Of a DNA stretch of 64,000 bases, positions 8,298-16,799 are shown one piece after another (positions within the stretch are counted from its first letter, which is position 1; the number at the start of each line of letters is the position of its first letter). The notes below the pieces were generated by a model. It worked only from the letters and a program-made list of their open reading frames with translations, was not told where the DNA came from and searched no databases. A program made the translations under genes and the position numbers. Origin of the DNA: Pseudomonas taiwanensis (GTDB taxonomy: Bacteria; Pseudomonadota; Gammaproteobacteria; Pseudomonadales; Pseudomonadaceae). The DNA is taken from the NCBI RefSeq assembly GCF_013393345.1, contig NZ_QJRF01000049.1, positions 62,001-126,000 of the forward strand, in the 5' to 3' direction.

Positions 8298-9512
8298 TCA
8301 CTCGTTCCCTGCTCCTGTTACACCGGGAGCAGTGAAGCCGGGAGGTGATTTGAGCCAAGGGAAACCCTTCACCGCCATGTCATAACCGGTGGCGTAGAGA
8401 CTGCGCATGTATTCGTTATCGAACTCTTCTTTGTGCGGAGCGTTGAAGCTCGAAGGTATGAACCCGAGGTTGAAATCCACACCGTCACGCTGGGTGGTGG
8501 AATAGATCCGGTAGAGGTCGCCGATACCCTGGCTGTGGATCAACGAGGTGACCGCGCGACCGGCGATGCTCATGGTTTTGCGCTCGACGTCTGCCCAGTC
8601 CGGGTCAAGTCGTGAATTGCGTATCACGTATAGCTTGCGCTCGCGGGTCACTCCAACTGCTTTTGCTTCCTCATCGACCCGAACCGACGCCGGATAAGCG
8701 AACACCTGCGCCATGATGCCGCCGTCCACATGCATCTCCTGATAGGCCTTACCGTCGACTTCCACGTCGATCATCATCGGCGGAAATCCTCCCGGAATAG
8801 AGGCAGATGCAATCATCACTCTCACGAACAGATCCAACGCCTCAGGACCGCCATAGGTCGCGATTTTCCCCATATCCCAGATTATGGGGCGGCGCGCATC
8901 GAGGTCCGCAGTGGCAACTAACAGAAAGCGGCCCTTGGCGTACTCGGCGGCGATTTCCTTGAGTATCTGTTCATTCAACGATTCGCGTGTCAGCTTCAAC
9001 AGCGGTGCGTTGTCTGACATTGCATCCCCCAGAACACCTTCGAGAAAACTGCGCGGCTGGAGGACGTCTTTCGGTGACAGCGTGGTATAGAATTTTTTTA
9101 GTGTCGCGTCGTACTTCGGCCCCAGAAATGCGAAAGGCGCGATCAGTGCGCCCGTGCTGATGCCGGTAACGAGCTTGAATTCCGGGCGCGTGCCTGTAGC
9201 CGTCCAGCCATTCAATACGCCTACGGCGAACGCCCCATTGTCACCGCCGCCCGAAATGGCCAGATATACCGCTGGCGGCAGTGGCCCTTTGTGCCCTTGC
9301 TTTGCAAGGTAGGCCTGCTCCCGCTGCAGCGCTTGAACGCCGATTCGTGTGAATTCAGTCATATCGCCGGCGCCGACATAACGCACCCCAGGCATGCCGG
9401 GAATTTCCGCTCTTGCCGTCAGGTCGTCCGGCACTGCCGACAGGCGCGTCGGCGCCATGGTGCAGCCCTGTAACAGGAGCAACAGGACCACGATCAGGTT
9501 GGTGGCTTTCAT
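8298..9512 (-). CDS. Patatin-like phospholipase lipoprotein
   Basis: A 404-residue predicted lipoprotein. The N-terminus is a lipoprotein signal with lipobox LLQGC (Cys17). The patatin domain follows: oxyanion loop GGGDNGAF (88-95), nucleophile elbow GISTG with Ser119, and the catalytic Asp in the later VDGGIM motif, so the Ser-Asp dyad is intact. Patatin proteins hydrolyse acyl esters of phospholipids or related lipids; the anchor places this one at the periplasmic or outer-membrane face. It is monocistronic, convergent with the YeiH gene, with no functional link to its neighbours apparent. Confidence 0.88.
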   Translation of the reverse strand: MKATNLIVVLLLLLQGCTMAPTRLSAVPDDLTARAEIPGMPGVRYVGAGDMTEFTRIGVQALQREQAYLAKQGHKGPLPPAVYLAISGGGDNGAFAVGVLNGWTATGTRPEFKLVTGISTGALIAPFAFLGPKYDATLKKFYTTLSPKDVLQPRSFLEGVLGDAMSDNAPLLKLTRESLNEQILKEIAAEYAKGRFLLVATADLDARRPIIWDMGKIATYGGPEALDLFVRVMIASASIPGGFPPMMIDVEVDGKAYQEMHVDGGIMAQVFAYPASVRVDEEAKAVGVTRERKLYVIRNSRLDPDWADVERKTMSIAGRAVTSLIHSQGIGDLYRIYSTTQRDGVDFNLGFIPSSFNAPHKEEFDNEYMRSLYATGYDMAVKGFPWLKSPPGFTAPGVTGAGNE

Positions 9513-9929
9513 AGTCGACTCTCTCGCGCACGAAGGCTTTGATAGCGACGTCGCACATGCTCGCGCGGGTCATTCCTCAACAGCTTGCGTGCCGAGGTGC
9601 GGATTGCTCATCCGTGGCAACTGCGCGCGGGGGTAATGACAGCTTTTGCGCCGCATACATCATTAAAGACGCTTCACGTTTCTACGCTCAGAAAACCTGG
9701 AGCATGCCGTCGCTGGTCTGGATGGCCGGGCGAAGCTAACGCAAAAAGGGGGACAGATCTCCTGCTCTAAACGGCCGTTCCTGGCCGGAGGATTGGCTCT
9801 ACCGGAACTTACCGCTTCTCGTTGCGCGATGAGCCGGGCGAAGCGCCCTGCGCCTCATTGAAACATGCCCGAAACCTCGCTTGATCGGTGAACAGGACGC
9901 GGGGCATCGGCTTCCCCCGCGTCCATGGG
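9513..9929. other. Gene-free stretch upstream of the patatin gene
   Basis: About 420 bases with no convincing coding frame on either strand. It must hold the patatin promoter (leftward) and the end of the TonB-receptor transcript, and it contains the left copy of the GGGGACAG repeat listed separately at 9742-9786. Confidence 0.6.
9742..9786 (-). repeat. Left copy of inverted GGGGACAG-type repeat
   Basis: The block reads CAAAAAGGGGGACAGATC, then CTGCTCTAAACG and a GGCCGTTCCTGGCC end. Read on the opposite strand it matches 13866-13915 element by element (GGCCAGAAGCG, CGTTTAGAGCAG, ATCTGTCCCCC). The two copies therefore form an inverted pair around the fecI-fecR-receptor unit. Motifs of the form AAATAAATCTGTCCCC are dispersed in several proteobacterial genomes. 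Confidence 0.65.
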
Positions 9930-12248
9930 TTACATGTCGTATCGCAGAACCAGGCCAACCGTACGCGGGGCGCCGACGTCAATGATGTCGCCGCTGCGGT
10001 TGTTGGTGATGTATTCCTTGTCAAAGGCATTCTTCACGAAACCGGATACGGCGATGTTCTGGGTGAGCTTGTACTCGGCGTTGAAGTTAGCCAGCCAGTA
10101 GTTGTCGCTCTTGCGCTCGTCGATTACCTCGCCAGCGTCGTTGAACTCGTATTCCGAAGGCGAAGAGCTCTGGTAGACAACGTCGGTGTTGAGGGTCACT
10201 CGCTCATTCCAGCGATAGGTAGCCCCCATCGACAGCTTGTACCTGGGCGAATAGAGGAAATCTTCACCACTCATGTCCCGGCCATCGCCGGTGACGAAGT
10301 CCTCGTACTTGCCAACGGTAATTGCACCACCGGCGTTCAGGGTCAGCTGCTCGCCGAGGTCTTTCTCGACAAAGACTTCAAGGCCCTTGATGTCACTGCT
10401 ACCGGCGTTGAATACGTGGACGAACTCAGTATTCGGATCCAGCACACTGACCTGCTGATCCTTCCAGTCGGTGTAGTACAGGTTGGCGCGAGTGCGCAGG
10501 GTATGGTCGAAGAACGAACCGCGGTAGGACAGCTCGTAGTTGGTGGTGTATTCCGGATCGTAGGCTTCGTGACCGCCGCCCGCGCGCATGTTGACGCCAC
10601 CGCCGCGATAGCCCCTCTGCACCATGAAGCCCAGGTATTGCTCCTCGCCCAGTTGATAGTCGATGCCGAGTTTCGGCAGCACGGCATCAAACGACTCGCT
10701 GATATCGGCCGGGCTGGAGAAGTCGTCCTGCTCGATGTCGGTATCGTTGGTTTCGTGGTCGTAGCGCAGGCCGGTGATCAACGTCCAGCGCGGTGCGAAG
10801 GTCCAGTTGACTTCACCGAATACCGCTTTGTTCTCGATTGTGGTGTCGCCCTTGGCCTCGCCGAACAATCTGTTGTTGAACAACAAGCGGTCGTGGAAGT
10901 CATTGGTGTTATGCGCGTAATAGGCACCGACGAAGCTCTTCACAAGGTCCGAGGTGTAGTTCAGGCGTAGCTCCTGGCTGAACAGGTTGCCTTCCTGTTT
11001 GCGCAATACGACCTGGTTGAAGTCAGCCGACTGGTCGAAATCCAGACGCGCGTCGTAATCCGAACTGGTATTGGCCGTGAGGCTGGTGATGGACCAGTTA
11101 TCGTCCAGGCGGTAATCGACCTTGGCACTGACGGTGTCCTGATCGAGCTTGTCGAACGCCTTGGTGTCGGACGTCATCTTGTAATAGCGGACCTTGCCAT
11201 TCTCACGCATGACCGTGTTGTCACCCTTGCGGCTTTCACCGTGGGCATAGGTCAGCAGGACGTCGACGTCATCGTTGGGCAGAATCAGCAGCTTGCCACG
11301 GGCATTGCTGGTGCGGGTCGGATTGGCATCGTCATTGAGGAAGGTGTTGTCGATGTAGCCATCGCCTTCCTGGTAATCCACCGCGATACGACCGGCGACC
11401 TTGTTGTCGATGATCGCCCCCCCACCCGCAACTGCCGCGCCACGCTCACCATAGCTGCCCACGTTGGTCTGTGCGGAAAGGCTCGGGTCGAAGGTTGGAT
11501 TCTTGGTCTGTATGACCACAGCACCGGCTAAGGAGTTACGACCCTGAGTGGTGGACTGCGGCCCCAGGAACACTTCCACCTGCTCGGCGTCCCACAGCGG
11601 CATCGGGCTGAGAGTCAGTGCCCGGTTTGGCTGTACAGCGCCGTCGACGAACACCGAAACCGCACCGTTGAGCGTGGCCGGTCCCTGGTCATCGAAGCCG
11701 GATACCGGCACACCACGGATACCCCAGTTTTCGTTGCCGGCCTGGGTATACACGCCCGGCGTGCGGCTGAACACGCTGGCGAGGTCCATGTCGCCATGCT
11801 CGCGAATGCTCTCGGCGGTTTCGACCACGACGCTGGACTGGGTTTGTGCCAGGGTGCGGTTGATCTTTTCACCGGTGACCATCAGTGGTGCGATTTCCAT
11901 CGGCGCGGGAGGAACGGGGGTCGGCAGGGACGCGACGGCCTCGTCGGGCACCACGATATAGGTGTGTTCGTCCTGCTGTTGCACGTTGAGACCGCTACCG
12001 CCCAGCAATCTCTTCAACGCTTCCTCTGCGGTGTAGCGACCGCGCAGCGCTGGCGTTTGCTTCCCGGCCGCGATATCGCTGGAAAAGAGGATCTGGACAT
12101 CGGACTGGCTGGCCAAGGCGTTCAGCGACTTTTCGAGCGGCGCCGCCGGTAGATTGAAATCAACTTCATTGGCAGCCTGGGCCATCGCCGACAGGCCCAG
12201 CAGGAGGCTGCTGGCCAACAGGGAAAGGCGGAGGGTCGGGGTTCTCAC
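9930..12248 (-). CDS. TonB-dependent receptor with signalling (STN) domain
   Basis: A 772-residue outer-membrane receptor starting at GTG 12248, with GGAG about 8 bases upstream. In order: signal peptide (cleavage near AQA at 23-25), STN/secretin-TonB N domain (about 29-100, FNLPAAPLEKSLNALASQSD), plug (about 120-270, including WGIRGVPVSGFDDQG and QVEVFLGPQSTTQGRNSLAG), and a 22-strand beta-barrel ending RTVGLVLRYDM. The STN domain lets the occupied receptor signal to the FecR-like protein encoded 75 bases upstream, giving Fe3+-chelate or other ligand-induced transcription. The ligand is unknown; siderophore, haem or another chelate all fit. Confidence 0.9.
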   Translation of the reverse strand: MRTPTLRLSLLASSLLLGLSAMAQAANEVDFNLPAAPLEKSLNALASQSDVQILFSSDIAAGKQTPALRGRYTAEEALKRLLGGSGLNVQQQDEHTYIVVPDEAVASLPTPVPPAPMEIAPLMVTGEKINRTLAQTQSSVVVETAESIREHGDMDLASVFSRTPGVYTQAGNENWGIRGVPVSGFDDQGPATLNGAVSVFVDGAVQPNRALTLSPMPLWDAEQVEVFLGPQSTTQGRNSLAGAVVIQTKNPTFDPSLSAQTNVGSYGERGAAVAGGGAIIDNKVAGRIAVDYQEGDGYIDNTFLNDDANPTRTSNARGKLLILPNDDVDVLLTYAHGESRKGDNTVMRENGKVRYYKMTSDTKAFDKLDQDTVSAKVDYRLDDNWSITSLTANTSSDYDARLDFDQSADFNQVVLRKQEGNLFSQELRLNYTSDLVKSFVGAYYAHNTNDFHDRLLFNNRLFGEAKGDTTIENKAVFGEVNWTFAPRWTLITGLRYDHETNDTDIEQDDFSSPADISESFDAVLPKLGIDYQLGEEQYLGFMVQRGYRGGGVNMRAGGGHEAYDPEYTTNYELSYRGSFFDHTLRTRANLYYTDWKDQQVSVLDPNTEFVHVFNAGSSDIKGLEVFVEKDLGEQLTLNAGGAITVGKYEDFVTGDGRDMSGEDFLYSPRYKLSMGATYRWNERVTLNTDVVYQSSSPSEYEFNDAGEVIDERKSDNYWLANFNAEYKLTQNIAVSGFVKNAFDKEYITNNRSGDIIDVGAPRTVGLVLRYDM

Positions 12249-12323
12249 GCGTTGTGCTCCGGGGAAAGTGTTGTGTTCCTGGAGCTAGCCGCCACAGCGC
12301 AGAGAAAACCCTACCTCGGGAAA

Positions 12324-13166
12324 TTAATTATTTTTTACGGCGCGTCGCTGCACATGCAGCGTGCCCTTGCTGTCAGTGGTGAAGTCCAGCGGCAGGATCT
12401 TCGGTAGCAATGCCAACATTCTGTCCAGATGTGCGCTGTCGAAGGCGCCCGACACCGGCAGCGCCGCCAGGCTGCTGTCCTGCAGGGCGACAGGCTTTCG
12501 CTGGTATCGCTGGATCACGGCGAGCACTTCACTCAAGGGCGTTCGGTCGAACACCAGGCGGCCATCTTTCCAGGCAGAGAACGCCGCAGCGTCGACCCGC
12601 ACCGTTTTTCCGAGCTGACCGTTGCGCACCAGAATCTGCTCACCCGGCATGAGGCGGACGTCCGCACCGTGACCACGAACATCGACCTTGCCCTCTTCTA
12701 CCGTGACGCGCACATCGTCCTGATAGCGACTGACGTTGTAGCGAGTGCCGACCACCTTGATCCGGGCCGAGCCCGAAGTGGTCAGGAATGGACGGTAGAT
12801 CGCGGGGGCGACACTGAAAAGCGCCTGGCCGGTGTGCAGCTCTACCCGACGCGAGCGCAGGTGCCAGCTGACCTCGATACGACTGGCCGCATCCAGATAG
12901 ACATGACTGCCGTCCGCCAGGTCGACCTCTCGCTGCTCACCCACAGCACTGGCGAACTGCTCGGTCCTGTAACCAGGGTCCAGCCAGAACAATCCGCCGG
13001 CGAGCCCAAGCGTGACCATCAAGCTCGTCAGCGCGGCGCGGCTGCGCCGCCGGGATGTCTTGATCGGATCTGGCAACGGATATCGCTTCTTCAACTCCTC
13101 GCGGTGGCGTGCAATCGCGTCATCTGCCGGGACGGATGAGTCCTGCTGCGGGTTATGGGTGTTCAT
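12324..13166 (-). CDS. FecR-like anti-sigma/sigma regulator
   Basis: A 280-residue FecR-family inner-membrane protein. A cytoplasmic N-terminal part of about 45 residues (sigma contact) precedes one membrane span (TSLMVTLGLAGGLFWL) and a periplasmic FecR domain (GEQREVDLADGSHVYLDAAS, ISVEVSWHLRSRR-like region, VVGTRYNVSRY) followed by a short C-terminal STN-like half (PLSEVLAVIQRYQRKPVAL). It relays ligand occupancy of the receptor to the ECF sigma factor. It begins 2 bases after the sigma gene stop codon, so translation is probably coupled. Confidence 0.88.
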   Translation of the reverse strand: MNTHNPQQDSSVPADDAIARHREELKKRYPLPDPIKTSRRRSRAALTSLMVTLGLAGGLFWLDPGYRTEQFASAVGEQREVDLADGSHVYLDAASRIEVSWHLRSRRVELHTGQALFSVAPAIYRPFLTTSGSARIKVVGTRYNVSRYQDDVRVTVEEGKVDVRGHGADVRLMPGEQILVRNGQLGKTVRVDAAAFSAWKDGRLVFDRTPLSEVLAVIQRYQRKPVALQDSSLAALPVSGAFDSAHLDRMLALLPKILPLDFTTDSKGTLHVQRRAVKNN

Positions 13167-13168
13167 GC

Positions 13169-13744
13169 CTACGCCTCCTGGTAGCCGAGCATGACACGGC
13201 AGCGATCCATGCCCAGTTTGAGGTGCTTTTCCACGGCCTTCAGTGAAATTCCCAGCCGGACCGCCACCTCTTTCTGCGGCAGCTCATGGAGCTTGTGCAT
13301 GACGAACACCTGTTGGCAGCGCGGCGACAAAGCAGCAATGGCCGTGCTGAGCAGCTCCAGTTCGTCAGCGGTCTCGTGATGGTGCTCCGGGGTCGCGGCA
13401 GTGCAAATGACCGCTGGAATCTCCGCGTGCTCATCGACCCAGGCCAGGCGCCGCCGCTCGCTGCGGTAGTGGCTGATGGCCCGATCATGAGTGATCTTGC
13501 GCAGCAGGGCCAACGGCAGGCGGACGTCTTCTTTCTCGGGCGCCTCCAGTAATTGCACGCAGACATCGTGCACGACCTCATGGGCCGCATGGCGATCACC
13601 GAAGCGGCGACGCACTGAATCAACCAGCTCGTCGTAGTGACGAACTAGAACCGCGACTAAGGATCGCTTGGAGGTGGCTTGCTGCACGATGTGGCTGGGG
13701 AAGAAGTTGAACTGGATGCAAATATAAATGCGAACGGTTAGCAA
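13169..13744 (-). CDS. FecI-like ECF sigma factor
   Basis: An RNA polymerase sigma-70 factor of the iron-starvation ECF group, 191 codons if the TTG at 13744 is used. Sigma region 2 covers about LVRHYDELVDSVRRRFG to RKITHDRAISHYRSERRR, and region 4 is LSPRCQQVFVMHKLHELPQ plus the helix-turn-helix KEVAVRLGISLKAVEKHLK. No ATG and no clear ribosome site precede the domain; GTG at 13687 (residue 20) is a plausible alternative start. First gene of the leftward sigma-FecR-receptor operon. Confidence 0.85.
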   Translation of the reverse strand: MLTVRIYICIQFNFFPSHIVQQATSKRSLVAVLVRHYDELVDSVRRRFGDRHAAHEVVHDVCVQLLEAPEKEDVRLPLALLRKITHDRAISHYRSERRRLAWVDEHAEIPAVICTAATPEHHHETADELELLSTAIAALSPRCQQVFVMHKLHELPQKEVAVRLGISLKAVEKHLKLGMDRCRVMLGYQEA

Positions 13745-13865
13745 TAGATAGATGAATCGTTCGCTATTAATGAAAAGTGTGAGAGTCGAAGCGCGCCTGG
13801 TAGACAGCAGATCGCTCTAGCGCCTGCTTCCGGGCGCTTGCTGCCATTCGAGACCGGCTGCATAC

Positions 13866-13960
13866 GGCCAGAAGCGAACGTTTAGAGCAGAGAAAATAAA
13901 TCTGTCCCCCTTTTCGTCCGTCCCCCTTTTCGTCCGAGAAAATAAACCTGTCCCCTTTTC
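13866..13960 (+). repeat. Right copy of inverted repeat plus a second GGGGACAG unit
   Basis: Positions 13866-13915 mirror the 9742-9786 block (GGCCAGAAGCG, CGTTTAGAGCAG, AAATAAATCTGTCCCCC). A second, shorter unit follows directly at 13938-13960 (AAAATAAACCTGTCCCCTTT). The tandem units lie between the sigma-factor promoter region and the mdh stop codon; the whole 13745-13979 interval holds no gene. Confidence 0.65.
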
Positions 13961-13979
13961 CGTGCTCATCTACACCCGC

Positions 13980-14909
13980 TCACAAAGCCTTCATTTCAGC
14001 AATATCACGCCCCACCTGATCGGCAGAATGGTCGAACATCGCCTGCTCCTGCGCATCCAGGGGCAACTCGATCACTCGCACAATCCCCTCCGCTGCCAGC
14101 ACGCAGGGGACGCCCATGGCAATGTCCGTTCGCCCGTACTCGCCGTCGAGAATCACAACTGCCGGCAAAATGCGGTTCCGCCCATTGGCGATGGCATCCA
14201 CCATCTGTGCAATTGCCACGCCCGGCGCATCGCAGGCGCTCCCGACCTTCTTCAAACCTAGAATCTCGCCGCCACCCTGGCGTGTGCGTTCCACGATCCG
14301 GTCTATCTGCTGACTGGACAGGAAGTGAGACAGCGGCACCGAACCGACCGCACAATATCGCATCAGCGGCACCATGCTATCGCCATGCCCTCCCAGCACC
14401 AGCGCCGTGATATCCCGAGCAGAAAACCCTGTCTCCTCGGCAATGAAACACTTCATGCGGGCTGTATCCAGCACCCCCGCCTGCCCGAACACCTTGTCGC
14501 GTCCCAGCCCACTGAGACTCCAGGCCCGATAGGTCAGCACGTCGACCGGGTTCGACACCACCAACACCGTCGCCGCCGGAGCATGGCGATTAATATCCCG
14601 CATGATGCCGTCGAGAATTGGCAGGTTGATACTCAACACATCCTGGCGCGACTGACCAGGCTTGCGGGGCACACCCGCCGTAATCACCACCAGGTCAGAA
14701 TCCTGCAGCATTTCGGCATCGGAACCGCCGTAAACCCGGGTATCGGAACCTGACTCAACTGCCGCCTGCCAGACGTCCAGCGCCTTGCCTTTCGCCAGGT
14801 CACCCTGCACATCAATCATCATCAGCTCACGACAGAACTCTTCCCGGGCGATGATCTGAGCTGCCGCCTCACCCACCATCCCGACACCCACAATTGATAG
14901 CTTGTTCAC
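13980..14909 (-). CDS. mdh: NAD-dependent malate dehydrogenase (LDH-like type)
   Basis: A 309-residue LDH/MDH-superfamily enzyme. GTG at 14909 is chosen over the frame start at 14936 because GGGAGG lies 7 bases before it and the NAD-binding strand starts at once (KLSIVGVGMVGEAAAQ). The active-site loop reads AGVPRKPGQSRQDVL; Arg in the place of the LDH Gln indicates malate rather than lactate. VSNPVDVLTYRAW and the catalytic His in LGGHGDSMVPL are intact. It interconverts malate and oxaloacetate in the cytoplasm. Many pseudomonads rely on a quinone-dependent enzyme, so this soluble one may be accessory. Confidence 0.85.
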   Translation of the reverse strand: MNKLSIVGVGMVGEAAAQIIAREEFCRELMMIDVQGDLAKGKALDVWQAAVESGSDTRVYGGSDAEMLQDSDLVVITAGVPRKPGQSRQDVLSINLPILDGIMRDINRHAPAATVLVVSNPVDVLTYRAWSLSGLGRDKVFGQAGVLDTARMKCFIAEETGFSARDITALVLGGHGDSMVPLMRYCAVGSVPLSHFLSSQQIDRIVERTRQGGGEILGLKKVGSACDAPGVAIAQMVDAIANGRNRILPAVVILDGEYGRTDIAMGVPCVLAAEGIVRVIELPLDAQEQAMFDHSADQVGRDIAEMKAL

Positions 14910-15014
14910 CTCACACCTCCCGGCGGCGCGCGACACGCCAACCTTTGCAGAGAAGTATTGCCCGCTAATGCAAAACGGCCACCCGAAGGTGGATATGGTT
15001 CGCGGGCAGCGGGA

Positions 15015-15120
15015 GGCCGCTTCGCGACTGAAGTCGCGCCCACAGGGTTGGTTTGCACTTCATCGGATGGTGATAGGGGGCAACTGCGTTGCCCTTCGCG
15101 AATGAATTCGCCCCCACAGG
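15015..15120. repeat. Two REP-like palindromes of the CCCACAGG class
   Basis: Two related units in the same orientation: CGCGACT-GA-AGTCGCG at 15023-15038 and GCGAAT-GA-ATTCGC at 15098-15111, each followed by CCC(C)CACAGG. They differ in stem sequence but keep the GA loop and tail, as expected for REP units spread by a RAYT. They lie in the gene-free 14910-15393 interval. Confidence 0.7.
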
Positions 15121-15186
15121 GCCAGGCCGTCGAGTTCGAGCAGGTATCGATTGCCCTCCCCCCTGCCCCGTCTAACCTGCCGCACT

Positions 15187-15250
15187 TGTAGGAGCGGGCT
15201 TGCCCGCGAACCACCTGAGCCACGCCTTCGCGAGCAAGCTCGCTCCTACA
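15187..15250. repeat. REP pair (BIME) of the TGTAGGAGCGGGC class
   Basis: A Pseudomonas-type REP (TGTAGGAGCGGGCTTGCCCG, stem GCGGGC-TT-GCCCGC at 15194-15207) is followed 18 bases later by an inverted unit ending GCTCGCTCCTACA at 15250. The head-to-head pair is a bacterial interspersed mosaic element. Such pairs can form cruciforms, bind IHF or gyrase, and protect mRNA ends. Confidence 0.85.
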
Positions 15251-15393
15251 CCACAACGCTCCGCGTGCCTCGCAAGCCCCCATGTCGTCCACTAGAGTTC
15301 CATTTACATCCGACCCGTCCAGACCTTCAGCTGTGATCTCGACGCAAGCGCCTGCTCGTCACCTCGATCCTGCATCTGGTAGGAAATACGACC

Positions 15394-16704
15394 ATGGCCA
15401 TCCACCCATTGATCAACGCCACTGCCCTGTCCCGCCGCTCCCTGATGTTGAAAGGTGCCGCACTGACAGCCCTCACGATGCTCCGGCCTATAACAGCGTT
15501 CTCCGAATCCGATACGACGCCACCTGCGGCCGATGCGCTGCGCCCGTTCCGCGCCGAGGTTCCGCAATCGGCGCTCCAGGACCTTCACCGCCGCTTGGCC
15601 GCAACCCGCTGGCCGGACCGGGAAACCGTCGACGACCGCTCCCAGGGGGTGCCGCTCGCCAAGCTACAAGCGCTGGTGCGTTACTGGGACGGCAGCTATG
15701 ACTGGCGCAAGGCGGAAGCGAAGCTCAACGCCTTTCCCCAGTTCCTGACCAGCATCGATGGACTGGACATCCACTTCATCCACGTCCGCTCCCGCCACGC
15801 GGATGCGTTGCCGCTGATCATGACCCACGGCTGGCCCGGCTCCGTCTTCGAGTTGCTGAAGGTCATAGGTCCGCTGACCGACCCCACGGCACATGGCGGT
15901 ACGGCAAAGGATGCCTTTCACCTCGTGCTGCCTTCGATTCCGGGCTTCGGCTTCTCCGGCAAGCCCACCAGCACGGGCTGGAACCCCGATCGCATCGCGC
16001 GCGCCTGGGATGCGCTGATGAAGCGCCTCGGCTACACGCGCTACGTGTCGCAGGGTGGCGACTGGGGCGCCATCATTTCGGACGCCATGGGACGCCAGGC
16101 GCCCGCCGGCCTGCTCGGCATCCACGTCAATCGGGTGGAGCGCGCAACGACTCTCCCGCCCGAGGTGGGCAAGGCATTGAAGTGCGGCGACCCCGCCCCG
16201 GCGAATCTGAATGCAGAGGAACGGGAAGTGTTCGATACGGCCCGGGAGTTCCTTGGCAAGGGATTTGGCTTCGCCGCCATCATGGCAACTCGTCCGCAAA
16301 CCCTCGGCTACGGCCTGGCCGATTCGCCGGCGGGGCTGGCGGCCTGGTTCTACGACAAGTACGGCGAGTGGGTATTCAGCCGTGGCGAGCCGGAACGCGC
16401 CTTCACCCGCGATGAGATGCTCGACAACATCTCCCTCTACTGGCTGACCAACACGGCAACCTCGAGCGCACGCATCTACTGGGAGAACAGCGCCAGCACC
16501 GCACCCATGGCTCCGATCAGCATTCCCGCCGCAGTGACCATCTTCCCCGGCGAGGTCTACAAACCGCCGAAGAGCTGGGCCGAGCGGGCCTACCACAAAC
16601 TCATCTACTTCCAACGCGTCGACAAGGGCGGGCACTTCGCCGCCTGGGAAGAGCCGGAGCTGTTCAGCCGCGAGGTGCGCGCCGCCTTCAGTTCTCTGCG
16701 CTGA
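15394..16704 (+). CDS. Tat-exported epoxide hydrolase
   Basis: A 436-residue alpha/beta-hydrolase epoxide hydrolase with an N-terminal cap domain (LRPFRAEVPQSALQDLHRRL). The N-terminus carries a twin-arginine signal (SRRSLMLKGAALTALTML), so export as a folded protein is likely. Oxyanion HGWPGS at 145-150, nucleophile Asp223 in GGDWG, and catalytic His414 in GGHFAAWEEP are all present. It would open epoxides to diols. ATG at 15394 follows AGGAAA. The LysR gene 95 bases downstream and the GST and reductase genes beyond suggest a shared detoxification or xenobiotic pathway, by context only. Confidence 0.9.
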   Translation: MAIHPLINATALSRRSLMLKGAALTALTMLRPITAFSESDTTPPAADALRPFRAEVPQSALQDLHRRLAATRWPDRETVDDRSQGVPLAKLQALVRYWDGSYDWRKAEAKLNAFPQFLTSIDGLDIHFIHVRSRHADALPLIMTHGWPGSVFELLKVIGPLTDPTAHGGTAKDAFHLVLPSIPGFGFSGKPTSTGWNPDRIARAWDALMKRLGYTRYVSQGGDWGAIISDAMGRQAPAGLLGIHVNRVERATTLPPEVGKALKCGDPAPANLNAEEREVFDTAREFLGKGFGFAAIMATRPQTLGYGLADSPAGLAAWFYDKYGEWVFSRGEPERAFTRDEMLDNISLYWLTNTATSSARIYWENSASTAPMAPISIPAAVTIFPGEVYKPPKSWAERAYHKLIYFQRVDKGGHFAAWEEPELFSREVRAAFSSLR

Positions 16705-16799
16705 GTTCGCCAGCCCGGCTTCGCGATGAATTCAGCACCGCAGGCAATCGTCGCCATGCATACTCCCCCATCAGGTTTGCAGGCACGCAGCGGTGGCGC

